The translations under genes were made by a program, and so were the position numbers. DNA of 42,538 bases, from contig MGDP01000193.1 in the NCBI GenBank assembly GCA_001790955.1, positions 7,414-49,951 of the forward strand. Reading direction: 5' to 3'. The notes beneath the pieces were generated by a model. That model did not search any database. It was not told the DNA's origin and worked only from the letters and a program-made list of their open reading frames with translations. The stretch comes from Candidatus Tectomicrobia bacterium RIFCSPLOWO2_12_FULL_69_37. Lineage in GTDB: Bacteria > UBA8248. This document shows, one piece after another, positions 1-10,398 of this stretch (position 1 is the stretch's first letter; the number at the start of each line of letters is the position of its first letter).

Positions 1-1572
<1,572 letters not shown>

Positions 1573-1606
1573 CCGGGAAATCCGCTTCGTCGGCCCGCCC
1601 TCGGGT

Positions 1607-1636
1607 TTGACAACTCCCGCCGGGCAGGGCCATAAC
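1607..1636 (+). promoter_or_regulatory. Sigma-70 promoter for the CAT-anticodon tRNA
   Basis: A perfect -35 hexamer TTGACA (1607-1612) is followed after 18 bases by CATAAC (1631-1636), which matches four of six -10 positions. It lies about 76 bases before the tRNA and probably also serves the zinc-ribbon and RNase H genes behind it. Predicted from sequence only. Confidence 0.6.
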
Positions 1637-1712
1637 AACGGGTCGAACGGGCTGGTCCGCCGACCTGGGGGAGGGGCCTTTCCGGCCCGGCCCCCGGCGG
1701 TCATCTCCATCT

Positions 1713-1787
1713 GGGCCCATAGCTCAGCGGTAGAGCGGCCGGCTCATAACCGGCTGGTCCTTGGTTCGAATCCAGGTGGGCCCACCA
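1713..1787 (+). tRNA. tRNA with CAT anticodon (elongator Met, or Ile2 read as lysidine-AU)
   Basis: A full cloverleaf can be folded. The acceptor stem GGGCCCA pairs with TGGGCCC, and the D stem is GCTC/GAGC. The anticodon stem GCCGG/CCGGC carries loop CTCATAA with anticodon CAT at 1745-1747. The T loop is TTCGAAT, and the 3' CCA is encoded (1785-1787). It is not the initiator: base pair 1-72 is a normal G-C, and the three consecutive G-C pairs GGG/CCC of initiators are absent from the anticodon stem. C4-G69 and C5-G68 pairs, used by TilS in E. coli for recognition, are present, so an Ile2 identity is possible. Sequence alone does not settle Met versus Ile2. Confidence 0.93.
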
Positions 1788-1814
1788 GCTCTCGCGAAGG
1801 AGGAGTCCCGTCCG

Positions 1815-2564
1815 GTGCACCCTGAGCTTCGGGCTTTGGTTGAGCTTCAAGCCATCGATGACCGCATCGCCGCCCTGAAGCGGGAGCTCGGGGCCATCCC
1901 GGGCCGGATCGAGGCCGAGAACCGGCTCCTCACGTCCTTCGAGGACTCTGTCGCCGAGGCCCAGAAGGCGGTCGAGGGCGTCAAGAAGCGCCAGCGCGAC
2001 ACCGAGCGCGAGATCCAGTCCACCGAGCAGAGGCTGCGCGAGACCCGGGGCAAGCAAGCCCTCGTCAAGACCAACGACGAGTTCCGCGCTCTGAACAGCG
2101 AGATCGCCCAGCTGGAGAGCCGGGTCGGTTCTCTCGAGGACGCCGCGCTCGAGATCATGGAAAGCCTCCCCGCCGCCGAGAAACGGCTGGCCGAGACAAA
2201 GGGCGGGCTCGATCGCGCCAAGGGACAGGTCCAGGGCGCGGTGGGCCGCCACAAGGCCGAGGGGGAGCGCCTGGAGAAGAGCCTCCAGAGCCTCCTCGTC
2301 GAGCGGCAGTCCGCCGCCTCCGCCGTCAGCCGCCCCTGGCAGGAGCGCTACGACAAGTTCTACAAGATCCGGGGCGGCCTGGCCGTGTGCCCCATCATCG
2401 ACCAGACCTGCCAGGGCTGCCGGATGTCGGAGACGCTCCAGCGCTTCTTCGAGATCCGCGACTCCGGGGACGCCATCTTCACCTGCTCGAGTTGCGGCCG
2501 CATCATCTTCTACAAAGAGAGGGATGCGGTCGGCGCGGCCTCTCACTTGGAAGAGGCCGGGTGA
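1815..2564 (+). CDS. Coiled-coil protein with C-terminal C4 zinc ribbon (COG1579/DUF164 type)
   Basis: This is a 249-residue protein of the widespread zinc-ribbon family thought to bind nucleic acid; no reaction is established. Residues about 10-165 are charged heptad-rich helices forming a long coiled-coil hairpin. The C-terminus has two cysteine pairs, C199-x2-C202 and C224-x2-C227, which build a zinc ribbon. The start is GTG 1815, chosen because AAGGAGGAG (1797-1805) sits at good distance; the frame stays open further upstream, but only by running through the tRNA. Its TGA overlaps the next gene's GTG (2561-2564), so it should be co-translated with the RNase H-like gene. Family assignment is firm, function unknown. 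Confidence 0.9.
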   Translation: MHPELRALVELQAIDDRIAALKRELGAIPGRIEAENRLLTSFEDSVAEAQKAVEGVKKRQRDTEREIQSTEQRLRETRGKQALVKTNDEFRALNSEIAQLESRVGSLEDAALEIMESLPAAEKRLAETKGGLDRAKGQVQGAVGRHKAEGERLEKSLQSLLVERQSAASAVSRPWQERYDKFYKIRGGLAVCPIIDQTCQGCRMSETLQRFFEIRDSGDAIFTCSSCGRIIFYKERDAVGAASHLEEAG

Positions 2565-2998
2565 GCCTGTTGGCCGGTCGGCGTCTTCGGGTCCACACCG
2601 ACGGAGCCGCCCGGGGCAACCCGGGGCCGGCCGCCGCCGCCGCCCTGGTGTACGACGAGTCGGGCGAGTGCGTCGGCGAGGCCGCCCGCTACCTCGGCGT
2701 GGCCACCAACAACGTGGCCGAGTACCAAGGCCTCCTGCTGGGCCTGGGCCGGGCGCGGGAGCTTGGGGCCACCGAGGTCGAGGTGGTGACCGACTCCGAG
2801 CTCCTGGCGCGCCAGTGGAGCGGCCAGTACCGGGTCAAGCATCCGGAGCTGAAGGAACTCTACGGGCAGGCCAAGGAGGCCGCCCGGAGCTTCGAGCGGG
2901 TGGTGGTGCGGCACGTGCGGCGGGACGAAAACGCCGCCGCCGACACCGCCGCCAACCGGGCCATCGACACGGCCCCGGGCGCCTGGGCAGGGGCCTGA
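2561..2998 (+). CDS. rnhA: Ribonuclease HI family protein
   Basis: This 145-residue RNase H-fold protein is predicted to cleave the RNA strand of RNA/DNA hybrids. The acidic active site is complete: D14 in TDGAARGNPGPA, E54 in NNVAEYQGLL, D78 in VTDSELL and D128 in the C-terminal NAAAD. The basic handle of E. coli RNase HI is missing, which puts it in the compact RVT_3-type branch. The start GTG 2561 overlaps the stop of the zinc-ribbon gene in a GTGA junction. Replication roles (Okazaki primers, R-loops) are inferred from the family. The RNase P RNA begins about 30 bases after its stop, so readthrough into rnpB is likely. Confidence 0.9.
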   Translation: MSLLAGRRLRVHTDGAARGNPGPAAAAALVYDESGECVGEAARYLGVATNNVAEYQGLLLGLGRARELGATEVEVVTDSELLARQWSGQYRVKHPELKELYGQAKEAARSFERVVVRHVRRDENAAADTAANRAIDTAPGAWAGA

Positions 2999-3029
2999 GC
3001 ACAAGGAGGAGAGCAGCATCCGGCTTGGA

Positions 3030-3401
<372 letters not shown>

Positions 3402-3431
3402 TTCGATATTTTCCCGTCCAGGTGGGGGTTC

Positions 3432-4223
3432 GTGGTGACCGAAGATACCCTGTTGGTCCAGAAGCAGGACGGCGTCGCCACGGTCGTCATCAACCGCCCC
3501 GGCCAGCACAACGCCATCATGCGCGCCATGTGGCAGTGCATCCCCCAGATCTTCGAGGAGCTGGAGGAAGACGGCGAGACCCGCGTCATCGTCCTCCGCG
3601 GGGCGGGCGAGAAGGCCTTCGCCTCGGGCCAGGACATCACCGAGTTCCGCGACACCACCACGCCCGAGGCCGCTCGCGCCCACAGCGGCCTCATCGACGG
3701 GGTGCTCGCGCGCATCGCGGCCATCCGGCTCCCCATCATCGCCATGGTGCACGGCTTCGGGATGGGGGGCGCGGTGGGGCTCCTCGCCGTGTGCGACCTG
3801 CGCTACGCGGCGGAGGACGCCGTCATCGCCGTCCCGGCGGCCCGGCTCGGCATCGTCTACCCGGAGCCCCTCACCCGGCTCATCATGGGCCTCATCGGCC
3901 CCGCGAACACCAAGGAGATGCTCATGACGGCCCGCCGCTACCCGGCCGAGGAGGCGCTGCGCATCGGCTTCCTCACTCGGGTGTTCCCCAAGGCGGAGCT
4001 GGAGAAGGAGACCTACGAGGTGGCCCGGGTGATCGCCACGAACGCCCCCATCTCGGTGCGCAACTCCAAACAGATGGTGAACCTCATCCAGACGGACGCG
4101 CTCCCGCCGGAGGAGGCTGGGCGCGCCCGGGCGCTCCGGCTGGCGGGCTTTAGCAGCCAGGATTTCTCGGAGGGCGTGGACGCTTTCCTGAACAAGCGCC
4201 CCCCGGTCTTCCGGGGCGTATAA
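3432..4223 (+). CDS. Enoyl-CoA hydratase/isomerase superfamily protein lacking both canonical catalytic Glu
   Basis: A 263-residue crotonase-fold protein. Expected features are the first oxyanion-hole segment (FASGQDITEF, residues about 63-72) and the second (GFGMGGAVG, 108-116). Aligned by eye with E. coli FadB, the two glutamates that activate water are replaced by Gly116 and Ala136 (PAARLG instead of PEtKLG). The protein therefore probably does not perform the textbook hydration; an isomerase, hydrolase or decarboxylase activity on an acyl-CoA is possible. Tandem GTG codons at 3432 and 3435 are the only sensible starts, since the frame upstream runs into rnpB. It is followed after 28 bases by the threonine ammonia-lyase. 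Confidence 0.85.
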   Translation: MVTEDTLLVQKQDGVATVVINRPGQHNAIMRAMWQCIPQIFEELEEDGETRVIVLRGAGEKAFASGQDITEFRDTTTPEAARAHSGLIDGVLARIAAIRLPIIAMVHGFGMGGAVGLLAVCDLRYAAEDAVIAVPAARLGIVYPEPLTRLIMGLIGPANTKEMLMTARRYPAEEALRIGFLTRVFPKAELEKETYEVARVIATNAPISVRNSKQMVNLIQTDALPPEEAGRARALRLAGFSSQDFSEGVDAFLNKRPPVFRGV

Positions 4224-4251
4224 GCGGCGTCCCGCCCCGCGAGGATAGGTG

Positions 4252-5505
4252 ATGAGTTCCCCCCGGACGACGGATGAGGTGAAGCCGCTCGACGCGGGCA
4301 AGGTGGCCGAGGAGGCCGCCCGGGCCGCCGAGGTGATCTCCCGCTACCTGCGGCCCACCCCCTGCCGCCTCTCCGAACACTTCTCCGAGCAGCTGGGCCT
4401 CGAGGTCTACCTCAAGCCCGAGAACTTCCAGCGCACGGGTTCCTTCAAGGTCCGGGGCGCCTTCTACGCCACCAGCCGCCTCAATCCCTCCCAGCGCCAA
4501 TGGGGCGTCGTCACGGCCTCGGCGGGCAACCACGCCCAGGGGGTCGCCTTCGCGGCCAAGCAGATGGGGGTGCGCTCGCTTGTCGTGATGCCGGAGTACA
4601 CCCCCAACACCAAGCTCGACGCGGTGAAGGCGCTGGGGGCCGAGGTCGAGCTCCACGGAGTCACCTTCGACGAGGCCTACGCCCGCGCCCGGGAGCACGA
4701 GGCCTCGCGCGGCCTGGTGATGGTCCCCCCCTTCGACCATCCCGACGTCATCGCGGGCCAGGGTACGCTGGGCATCGAGATCCTCAACGAGGTGCCCGAC
4801 GTGGGGACCATCCTCGTCTCGGTCGGGGGAGGCGGGCTCATCTCGGGCCTCGCCGCGGTGGTCAAGGCCCGCCGCCCGGACGTCCGCGTCATCGGGGTGG
4901 TGGCCCAGGGGGTGCCCTCGCTGCCGCGCTCCCTTGACGCGGGGAAGATCGTCGAGTCGCCCTCGGTCTCGACCATCGCCGACGGCATCGCGGTCAAGCG
5001 GGTGGGGGAATTCTGCTTCCCGATGATCCGGCAACTCGTGGATCAGGTCGTCACCGTCTCGGACGATCACATGGCCCACGCCATCCTGAGCCTGCTTGAG
5101 CGCGAGCGAATGCTCGCCGAGGCGGCCGGCGCTGCCCCCCTCGCCGCCCTGAACGAGCGGCGGGCCCGCGTGAGCGGCAAGGTGGTCGCCCTGGTCAGCG
5201 GGGGGAACCTCGACGTGAACCTCCTCTCCCGCATCATCGGGAAGGGCCTGGCCCTCGCCAACCGCTATGCCCGGGTGCAGGTGCCCCTCCAGGACGTCCC
5301 CGGCGCCCTGGCCAAGCTCTCGAAGGCCGTGGCCGAGTGCCGGGTGAACATCATCCACATCGAGCACGACCGCCTGTCCACCCAGGTGCCCATCAACCAC
5401 ACCATCTCGACGCTCTACCTCGAGGTGCGGGGGCGGGACCACCTGGAGGCCTTGATCCAGCGCCTTTTGGCCGAGGGCTACGAAGTGCGCCGGGAGGGGA
5501 GCTGA
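4252..5505 (+). CDS. ilvA: Threonine ammonia-lyase (threonine dehydratase) with C-terminal ACT domain
   Basis: This PLP enzyme converts L-threonine to 2-oxobutyrate and ammonia, the first step of isoleucine synthesis. It has 417 residues, the short form. The PLP lysine is K66 in RTGSFKVRGA, the phosphate-binding glycine loop GGGGLISG lies near residue 190, and SGGN near 320. Residues about 340-415 form a single ACT domain (VQVPLQDVPGALAKLSKAV), suggesting allosteric control by an amino acid, though which one is not visible. ATG 4252 is preceded by GAGG at 4241-4244; an in-frame GTG sits directly before it at 4249. purH starts three bases after the stop. A catabolic TdcB-like role cannot be excluded. 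Confidence 0.92.
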   Translation: MSSPRTTDEVKPLDAGKVAEEAARAAEVISRYLRPTPCRLSEHFSEQLGLEVYLKPENFQRTGSFKVRGAFYATSRLNPSQRQWGVVTASAGNHAQGVAFAAKQMGVRSLVVMPEYTPNTKLDAVKALGAEVELHGVTFDEAYARAREHEASRGLVMVPPFDHPDVIAGQGTLGIEILNEVPDVGTILVSVGGGGLISGLAAVVKARRPDVRVIGVVAQGVPSLPRSLDAGKIVESPSVSTIADGIAVKRVGEFCFPMIRQLVDQVVTVSDDHMAHAILSLLERERMLAEAAGAAPLAALNERRARVSGKVVALVSGGNLDVNLLSRIIGKGLALANRYARVQVPLQDVPGALAKLSKAVAECRVNIIHIEHDRLSTQVPINHTISTLYLEVRGRDHLEALIQRLLAEGYEVRREGS

Positions 5506-5508
5506 GGC

Positions 5509-7047
5509 ATGGGTTCGCCGCGCCGCGCCGTCATCAGCGTCAGCGACAAGCGGGGGGCCGCCGAGCTGGGCCGCGCCCTGCGCGACGCGGGCTGGGAGAT
5601 CCTCTCGACCGGGGGGACGGCCAAGGTCCTGCGGGAGGCGGGTCTTGAAGTCACCGAGGTGAGCCGCTACACGGGCCAGCCCGAGATCCTGGGCGGGCGG
5701 GTCAAGACCCTCCATCCCAAGGTGCTGGGGGGCATCCTCGGCCGCGCCGACCAGGCCGCCGAAATGCAGGCGAACGGCATCGAGGCGATCGACCTCGTGG
5801 CGGTGAACCTCTACCCCTTCCGGGAGACTGTGAGCAGGCCCGGCGTGACCTACGAGGAAGCGGTCGAGCAGATCGACATCGGCGGCCCCAGCATGGTGCG
5901 CGCCGCCGCCAAGAACCACGGCCGGGTGGCCGTCGTCGTGGATCCGGAGGACTATCCCGGGGTCATCGCCTGCGTCCGGGACGGAGGAAAGTTCCCCGCC
6001 GCCCTCCTCCGGCGTCTCATGCTCAAGGCCTTCCAGCACACGGCGGCCTACGACGCGGCCATCGCGTCCTACTTCGCCGCCCAGGAGGAGGACGGCGACC
6101 TGCCCGGGAAGGTGGTGCTCGAACTGGACCGCGTGCGCACCCTCCGCTACGGGGAGAACCCTCACCAGCGCGGCGCCTTCTACCGCGCGGGGGGACCTGC
6201 GGGCTTCTCCCTCGCGGACGCCGAGGTGCTGGGCGGCAAGGAGCTCTCCTTCAACAATTATCTCGATCTCGCCGCCGCGGCCGAGCTCGTCGCCGACATG
6301 GAGGGGCTCGCCTGCGTCATCATCAAGCACACCAACCCGAGCGGGGTGGGGCTGGGGGACACCCAGGCGGCGGCCTACGAGCGCGCTCTGGCCTGCGACC
6401 CGATCTCCGCCTTCGGGAGCATCATCGGTTTCAACCGGAAGGTGGACCGAGGCGCAGCCGAGGCCATGCGGAGCCTGTTCGTCGAGGCCGTCGTCGCCCC
6501 GGACTACGACGCGGATGCCCTCGAGACCTTCCGCAAAAAGAAGAACCTCCGCATCCTCCGCCTCCAGGGCCTGGGGGCGGTCCCGCCGGGCGGCCTCGAT
6601 CTGCGCTCGGTGCCGGGCGGGGTGCTCCTCCAGGAGCGGGACCGGATCTGCGAGGCGGACTTCGACTGGAAGATGGTCACCCCCCGGGCGCCCTCCCCGG
6701 ATGAGGAGAAGGCCCTGCGCCTCGCCTGGCGGGTGGCCCGCCACGTGAAGAGCAACGCCATCGTCCTCTGCGACGCGCGGGGCACGGTCGGCGTGGGCGC
6801 GGGCCAGATGAACCGGGCCGACTCGGTGCGGCTGGCCGCCGATCGCGCCCAGCTCCCCGTGAAGGGGACGGTCCTCGCCTCGGACGCCTTCTTCCCCTTC
6901 CGGGACGGGGTCGACGCGGCCGCCAAGTACGGGGTGACCGCCATCGCCGAGCCCGGCGGGTCGGTGCGCGACGACGAGGTGATCCAGGCCGCCGCCGAGC
7001 ACGGGATCGCCATGGTGTTCACGGGGCGCCGTCATTTCCGCCACTAA
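5509..7047 (+). CDS. purH: Bifunctional AICAR transformylase/IMP cyclohydrolase
   Basis: PurH catalyses the last two steps to IMP: formyl transfer from 10-formyl-THF to AICAR, then ring closure. It has 512 residues, normal for the family. The N-terminal MGS-like cyclohydrolase domain shows ISVSDKRG, STGGTAKVLREAG and RVKTLHPKVLGGIL. The C-terminal transformylase domain shows YGENPHQ and the catalytic pair K273-H274 in IIKHTNPSG. Its formyl donor depends on folate, and folC and folP lie immediately downstream, so the local group is metabolically coherent. The ATG at 5509 follows the ilvA stop by three bases, which suggests co-transcription. Confidence 0.97.
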   Translation: MGSPRRAVISVSDKRGAAELGRALRDAGWEILSTGGTAKVLREAGLEVTEVSRYTGQPEILGGRVKTLHPKVLGGILGRADQAAEMQANGIEAIDLVAVNLYPFRETVSRPGVTYEEAVEQIDIGGPSMVRAAAKNHGRVAVVVDPEDYPGVIACVRDGGKFPAALLRRLMLKAFQHTAAYDAAIASYFAAQEEDGDLPGKVVLELDRVRTLRYGENPHQRGAFYRAGGPAGFSLADAEVLGGKELSFNNYLDLAAAAELVADMEGLACVIIKHTNPSGVGLGDTQAAAYERALACDPISAFGSIIGFNRKVDRGAAEAMRSLFVEAVVAPDYDADALETFRKKKNLRILRLQGLGAVPPGGLDLRSVPGGVLLQERDRICEADFDWKMVTPRAPSPDEEKALRLAWRVARHVKSNAIVLCDARGTVGVGAGQMNRADSVRLAADRAQLPVKGTVLASDAFFPFRDGVDAAAKYGVTAIAEPGGSVRDDEVIQAAAEHGIAMVFTGRRHFRH

Positions 7048-7054
7048 TCCGCCC

Positions 7055-8494
7055 ATGGGCCCCGACGTCCTATCGGCCGCCGCCCTCCTGCTCGGGGAGG
7101 AAGTCCCTCCGGCGGAGGCCTTCCGCCGGCTCGAGGTCTTCCTCAATGCCCTGGCCGCCCTTCCCAAGAAGTCCTGGCGCCCGCGCACCGACCCGCGCGG
7201 CATCCGCGTCGAGGGCCCCGGCCTGCGACGGGTGGACGCCCTGCTGGACCGGCTGGAAGTGCCCGCCCCGGGGCGCCCGATCGTCCACGTCGTGGGGACG
7301 AGCGGGAAGGGCTCCACCGTCCTCATGATGGCGGAAGCATTCCACGCCGCGGGCGTCCGGACGGCGGCCTTCTTCTCCCCCCACCTGACCTCCCTCGCCG
7401 AGCGGTTCTGGGTCGGCGGGAGGTACCTCGACCCCGCCTGGGCCGGGCGCTGCGGCGCCCGCCTCGCCCAGGCCGCGGGCGAGATGGCCAGGGATCCCGC
7501 CCTGGGGGCCCCCTCCTACTTTGAGGCGACGCTGGGCATCTTCCTCCTCGCGGCGGAGGGGGCGGGCTGCGAGATGATCCTCCTCGAGGCGGGGCTGGGC
7601 GGCACCTACGACGCGACGAACGCCCTCACCCCGGCCGTCCTCGATGTGGTGACTCCGATCGGGCTCGACCACACCGACCTGCTGGGGGAGACCGTGGCCC
7701 GGATCGCCCGGGACAAGGCGGGGATCATCACCCGCGGTGGGAGGGTCATCTCGGGCGCCGGCCACGTGAGCGCCCGCCGCGAGCTGGCCCGCGCCGCCCG
7801 GGAGCGGGGGGCGGAGATGTTTTCTCCGCCGGAGGTGCGGGGCCTCTCCTGGGATGGGGAGGGCTGCCGCTTCGACCTCGCCTTCGCGGACGGGGAGCGG
7901 TGGGAGGGGATGCGCACCCGGATGTGCGGCGCCCACCAGGCGCTGAACGCGGGGCTAGCGGCGGGGGCCTGCCGGCTCCTCGGCCTGCGGGAGGAGGCGG
8001 TGCGGGCGGGGGTCTGGGCCGCCCGGCTCCCCTGCCGGCTGGAAGCCATGCCCGGCCGGCCTCCGGTCATCCTCGACGGCGCCCACAACCGCGACAAGGC
8101 CCGCGCCCTGGCCGAGGCCATGGATCGCTGGCCCGCGCGGCGGCGGCTGTTCGTCCTCGGGGCGGTGGGGGACAAGGACTACCGCGGCATGGCACGGGTG
8201 CTCGCCCCGGCGGGCCACCGCTTCTTCGTGACTCTCCCCCCCGGCGGGGTGCCGCGCCCCGGCCTCCTCCCGGAAAAGTTCCGTCAGGCGCTGGTGCGGG
8301 CGGGAGCGCGCCATGTGGAGGTGCACATGGACCCCTGGAGCGCCCTCGACGCCGCCCTCTCAGACGCTGGGGAAGGGGATGTCGTGGTCGTGGCCGGCTC
8401 CCTCTACCTGGCCGGGGAGCTGAGGAGGCGGTGGGTTACCGAGAGCCGCATCCTCGAGACGGGCCGGGCCTTCCCGCCGGAGCTCGGCCTGTGA
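7055..8494 (+). CDS. folC: Folylpolyglutamate synthase/dihydrofolate synthase
   Basis: FolC ligates glutamate to dihydropteroate and extends polyglutamate tails on folates. The 479-residue protein belongs to the Mur ligase superfamily. The P-loop G81-TSGKGST-88 binds ATP, the LDHTDLLG and DKAGI segments form the central domain, and DGAHN begins the C-terminal ligase domain near residue 343. The ATG at 7055 lies seven bases after purH. Its TGA overlaps the GTG of folP (GTGA, 8491-8494), so the two folate genes should be translationally coupled. Confidence 0.95.
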   Translation: MGPDVLSAAALLLGEEVPPAEAFRRLEVFLNALAALPKKSWRPRTDPRGIRVEGPGLRRVDALLDRLEVPAPGRPIVHVVGTSGKGSTVLMMAEAFHAAGVRTAAFFSPHLTSLAERFWVGGRYLDPAWAGRCGARLAQAAGEMARDPALGAPSYFEATLGIFLLAAEGAGCEMILLEAGLGGTYDATNALTPAVLDVVTPIGLDHTDLLGETVARIARDKAGIITRGGRVISGAGHVSARRELARAARERGAEMFSPPEVRGLSWDGEGCRFDLAFADGERWEGMRTRMCGAHQALNAGLAAGACRLLGLREEAVRAGVWAARLPCRLEAMPGRPPVILDGAHNRDKARALAEAMDRWPARRRLFVLGAVGDKDYRGMARVLAPAGHRFFVTLPPGGVPRPGLLPEKFRQALVRAGARHVEVHMDPWSALDAALSDAGEGDVVVVAGSLYLAGELRRRWVTESRILETGRAFPPELGL

Positions 8495-9375
8495 GGGAAA
8501 TCCTCTCCTTCCTCCCCGCCCGGCGCACCCCTCCTCCCGCCGCTGACTGCCGGGGCCGCCTCCTCGACTTCACCCGCGTGCGCATCATGGGGGTGCTGAA
8601 CGTCACGCCGGACAGCTTTTCGGACGGCGGTAAGTTCTTCGACCTCTCCCACGCCCTGGAGGCCGTGGCCCGGATGACGGAGGAGGGGGCGGACATCATC
8701 GACATCGGCGGGGAGAGCACCCGCCCCGGCTCCGCGCCAGTGGACGAGTCGGGGGAGCTCCGGCGCGTCATGCCCGTGCTGGAGCGGCTCGACCCATCGA
8801 AGGGGTCTCTTCTCTCCATCGACACGCGAAAGCCCGCGGTGGCGCGCACTGCCCTCGACGCGGGGGCCCACATCCTGAACGACGTGGGGGGGCTCGCCGA
8901 CCCGCACATGCGTGAGGAGGCCGCCTGGGCGGGGGCCCCCGCAGTCGCCATGCACATGCGCGGGGAGCCTCGGACGATGCAAGAGAATCCGATCTACGAG
9001 GATGTCGTCCGGGAGGTAGCCGCCTGCCTGGAGGAGCGGGCGGGCGCAGCCGAGGCCGCGGGAGTCCGCTCGGTGTGGATCGACCCCGGCATCGGCTTCG
9101 GCAAGACCTTCGACCACAACCTGGACATTCTCAGGGGCCTTCCGGCCTTCCTGGCGCTGGGGCGGCCCCTCGTGGTCGGGGTTTCGCGAAAAGCCTTCGT
9201 GGGGGCGATCACAGGCGTGAAGAGGGCCGAGGAGCGCCTGGCCGGGAGCAAGGTGGCGGAAGCCTTCGCCGCCCTGGCGGGGGCGGACGTGATCCGCACC
9301 CACGACGTGAAGGCCGCCGTCGAGGCCCTCAAGATGGCGGCCGCCCTCGCGCGGGGAAGGGCGGGGGATGAATGA
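8491..9375 (+). CDS. folP: Dihydropteroate synthase
   Basis: FolP condenses p-aminobenzoate with dihydropterin pyrophosphate; it is the sulfonamide target. It has 294 residues in a TIM barrel. Signatures are IMGVLNVTPDSFSDGG (pterin/pyrophosphate loop), DIIDIGGESTRPG, ILNDVGGL, MHMRG, DPGIGFGKT and the pABA-site serine-arginine-lysine in VGVSRKAF. The start GTG 8491 overlaps the folC stop; the frame is open upstream inside folC, but only this position gives family length. About 30 residues precede the first signature, a common extension. The following 165 bases hold a candidate promoter for panB. Confidence 0.95.
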   Translation: MREILSFLPARRTPPPAADCRGRLLDFTRVRIMGVLNVTPDSFSDGGKFFDLSHALEAVARMTEEGADIIDIGGESTRPGSAPVDESGELRRVMPVLERLDPSKGSLLSIDTRKPAVARTALDAGAHILNDVGGLADPHMREEAAWAGAPAVAMHMRGEPRTMQENPIYEDVVREVAACLEERAGAAEAAGVRSVWIDPGIGFGKTFDHNLDILRGLPAFLALGRPLVVGVSRKAFVGAITGVKRAEERLAGSKVAEAFAALAGADVIRTHDVKAAVEALKMAAALARGRAGDE

Positions 9376-9393
9376 GCGCATGACCAGACCCTG

Positions 9394-9422
9394 TTGACAC
9401 TGGAAGTGCCCGCCACTAGTCT
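9394..9422 (+). promoter_or_regulatory. Candidate sigma-70 promoter for panB-cobT-cobS
   Basis: A perfect TTGACA (9394-9399) is followed at 17 bases by TAGTCT (9417-9422), which matches only three of six -10 positions. It lies in the gap between folP and panB, where a new transcript is expected. No cobalamin-riboswitch core was found in this gap. Confidence 0.4.
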
Positions 9423-9540
9423 TTTTCTGCCCTGACGCCGATGGGCCCTGGACCGCCCGGCCGGGAGCCCGCTTCGGCTGGGCGATGGTTTCGCAAGGAA
9501 GATCAAGGGATTGCGGCGTTCACCCTTCGAGGGAGCGACC

Positions 9541-10353
9541 ATGGTCACGGCCACCCACCGCAGGAAAGTTACCTCCGCCTCCGTCCGCGCCGGCAAGGGC
9601 GGCGAGAAGCTCACCTCCGTCACCGCCTATGACTACCCCACGGCCCGGATCGCCGACGAGGCGGGCGTGGACATCCTCCTCGTCGGGGACAGCCTCGGGA
9701 TGGTGGTCCTCGGCTACCCGGACACCACCAAGGTCACCCTCGGCGACATGCTCCACCACACCAAGGCGGTCGCCCGGGCGAAGCCCATGGCGCTGCTGGC
9801 GGCGGACCTCCCCTTTCTCTCCTACGGCGTGGACGTGCGCGAAACCATCCGCAACGCGGGCCGGCTCATCCAGGAGGGGGGCGCGGAGGCGGTCAAGCTC
9901 GAGGGCGGGGTGCGGGTGCGCGAGCACATCCGCGCGGTGGTGGATTGCCAGATCCCGGTCATGGGCCACGTGGGGCTCACCCCCCAGAGCGTCCACGCCT
10001 TCGGCGGGTACAAGATCCAGGGCAAGAAGAGCGAGGACGCCGACCGCGTGCTGCGGGATGCGGTGGCGGTCCAGGAGATGGGCGCCTTCTCCATCGTCCT
10101 CGAAGGCATCCCCGCCGCCCTCGCCGAGCGCATCACGCGCGAGATTGACATCCCCACCATCGGCATCGGCGCCGGGCCCGATTGCGACGGCCAGGTGCTC
10201 GTCCTTCACGACATGCTCGGCCTCTACCCGGACATGCGGCCCAAGTTCGTCAAGGTGTACGCCGACGTGGGGGAGTCCGCCCAGGCCGCCCTCGAGCGCT
10301 TCTGCCGCGAGGTGCGCGAGGGCATCTTCCCTGGCCCCGAGCATTCTTTCTGA
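9541..10353 (+). CDS. panB: 3-methyl-2-oxobutanoate hydroxymethyltransferase
   Basis: PanB makes ketopantoate from 2-oxoisovalerate and 5,10-methylene-THF, the committed step to pantothenate and CoA. It has 270 residues. The metal/substrate loop is LLVGDSLGMV (D50), followed by KLEGG, MGHVGLTPQSVHAFGG, the catalytic glutamate E188 in VLEGIP, and TIGIGAG. ATG 9541 was chosen because GAGGGAG at 9529-9535 precedes it; an upstream in-frame TTG at 9511 lacks such a site. Its folate cofactor links it to folC and folP upstream. panC and panD are not in the window. Confidence 0.95.
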   Translation: MVTATHRRKVTSASVRAGKGGEKLTSVTAYDYPTARIADEAGVDILLVGDSLGMVVLGYPDTTKVTLGDMLHHTKAVARAKPMALLAADLPFLSYGVDVRETIRNAGRLIQEGGAEAVKLEGGVRVREHIRAVVDCQIPVMGHVGLTPQSVHAFGGYKIQGKKSEDADRVLRDAVAVQEMGAFSIVLEGIPAALAERITREIDIPTIGIGAGPDCDGQVLVLHDMLGLYPDMRPKFVKVYADVGESAQAALERFCREVREGIFPGPEHSF

Positions 10354-10398
10354 TTCCCGCCGCAGACTTGCTGTTTTCCCCGGCGCCGGAGGTTTCCC

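Noticed and set aside
1761-1814. Upstream start for the zinc-ribbon protein
   Set aside because: It would begin inside the tRNA; GTG 1815 has a strong ribosome site.
4224-4251. T-box or leader attenuator before the threonine ammonia-lyase
   Set aside because: The gap is only 28 bases, too short for such an element.
4150-7326. Very long open frame (over 1000 codons) on the minus strand opposite ilvA and purH
   Set aside because: It is exactly antisense to two unmistakable enzymes, has His/Arg/Gly/Asp-rich composition typical of high-GC antisense frames, and no family motif.
10354-10398. Cobalamin riboswitch before cobT
   Set aside because: The 45-base gap cannot hold one and shows no B12-box-like core.
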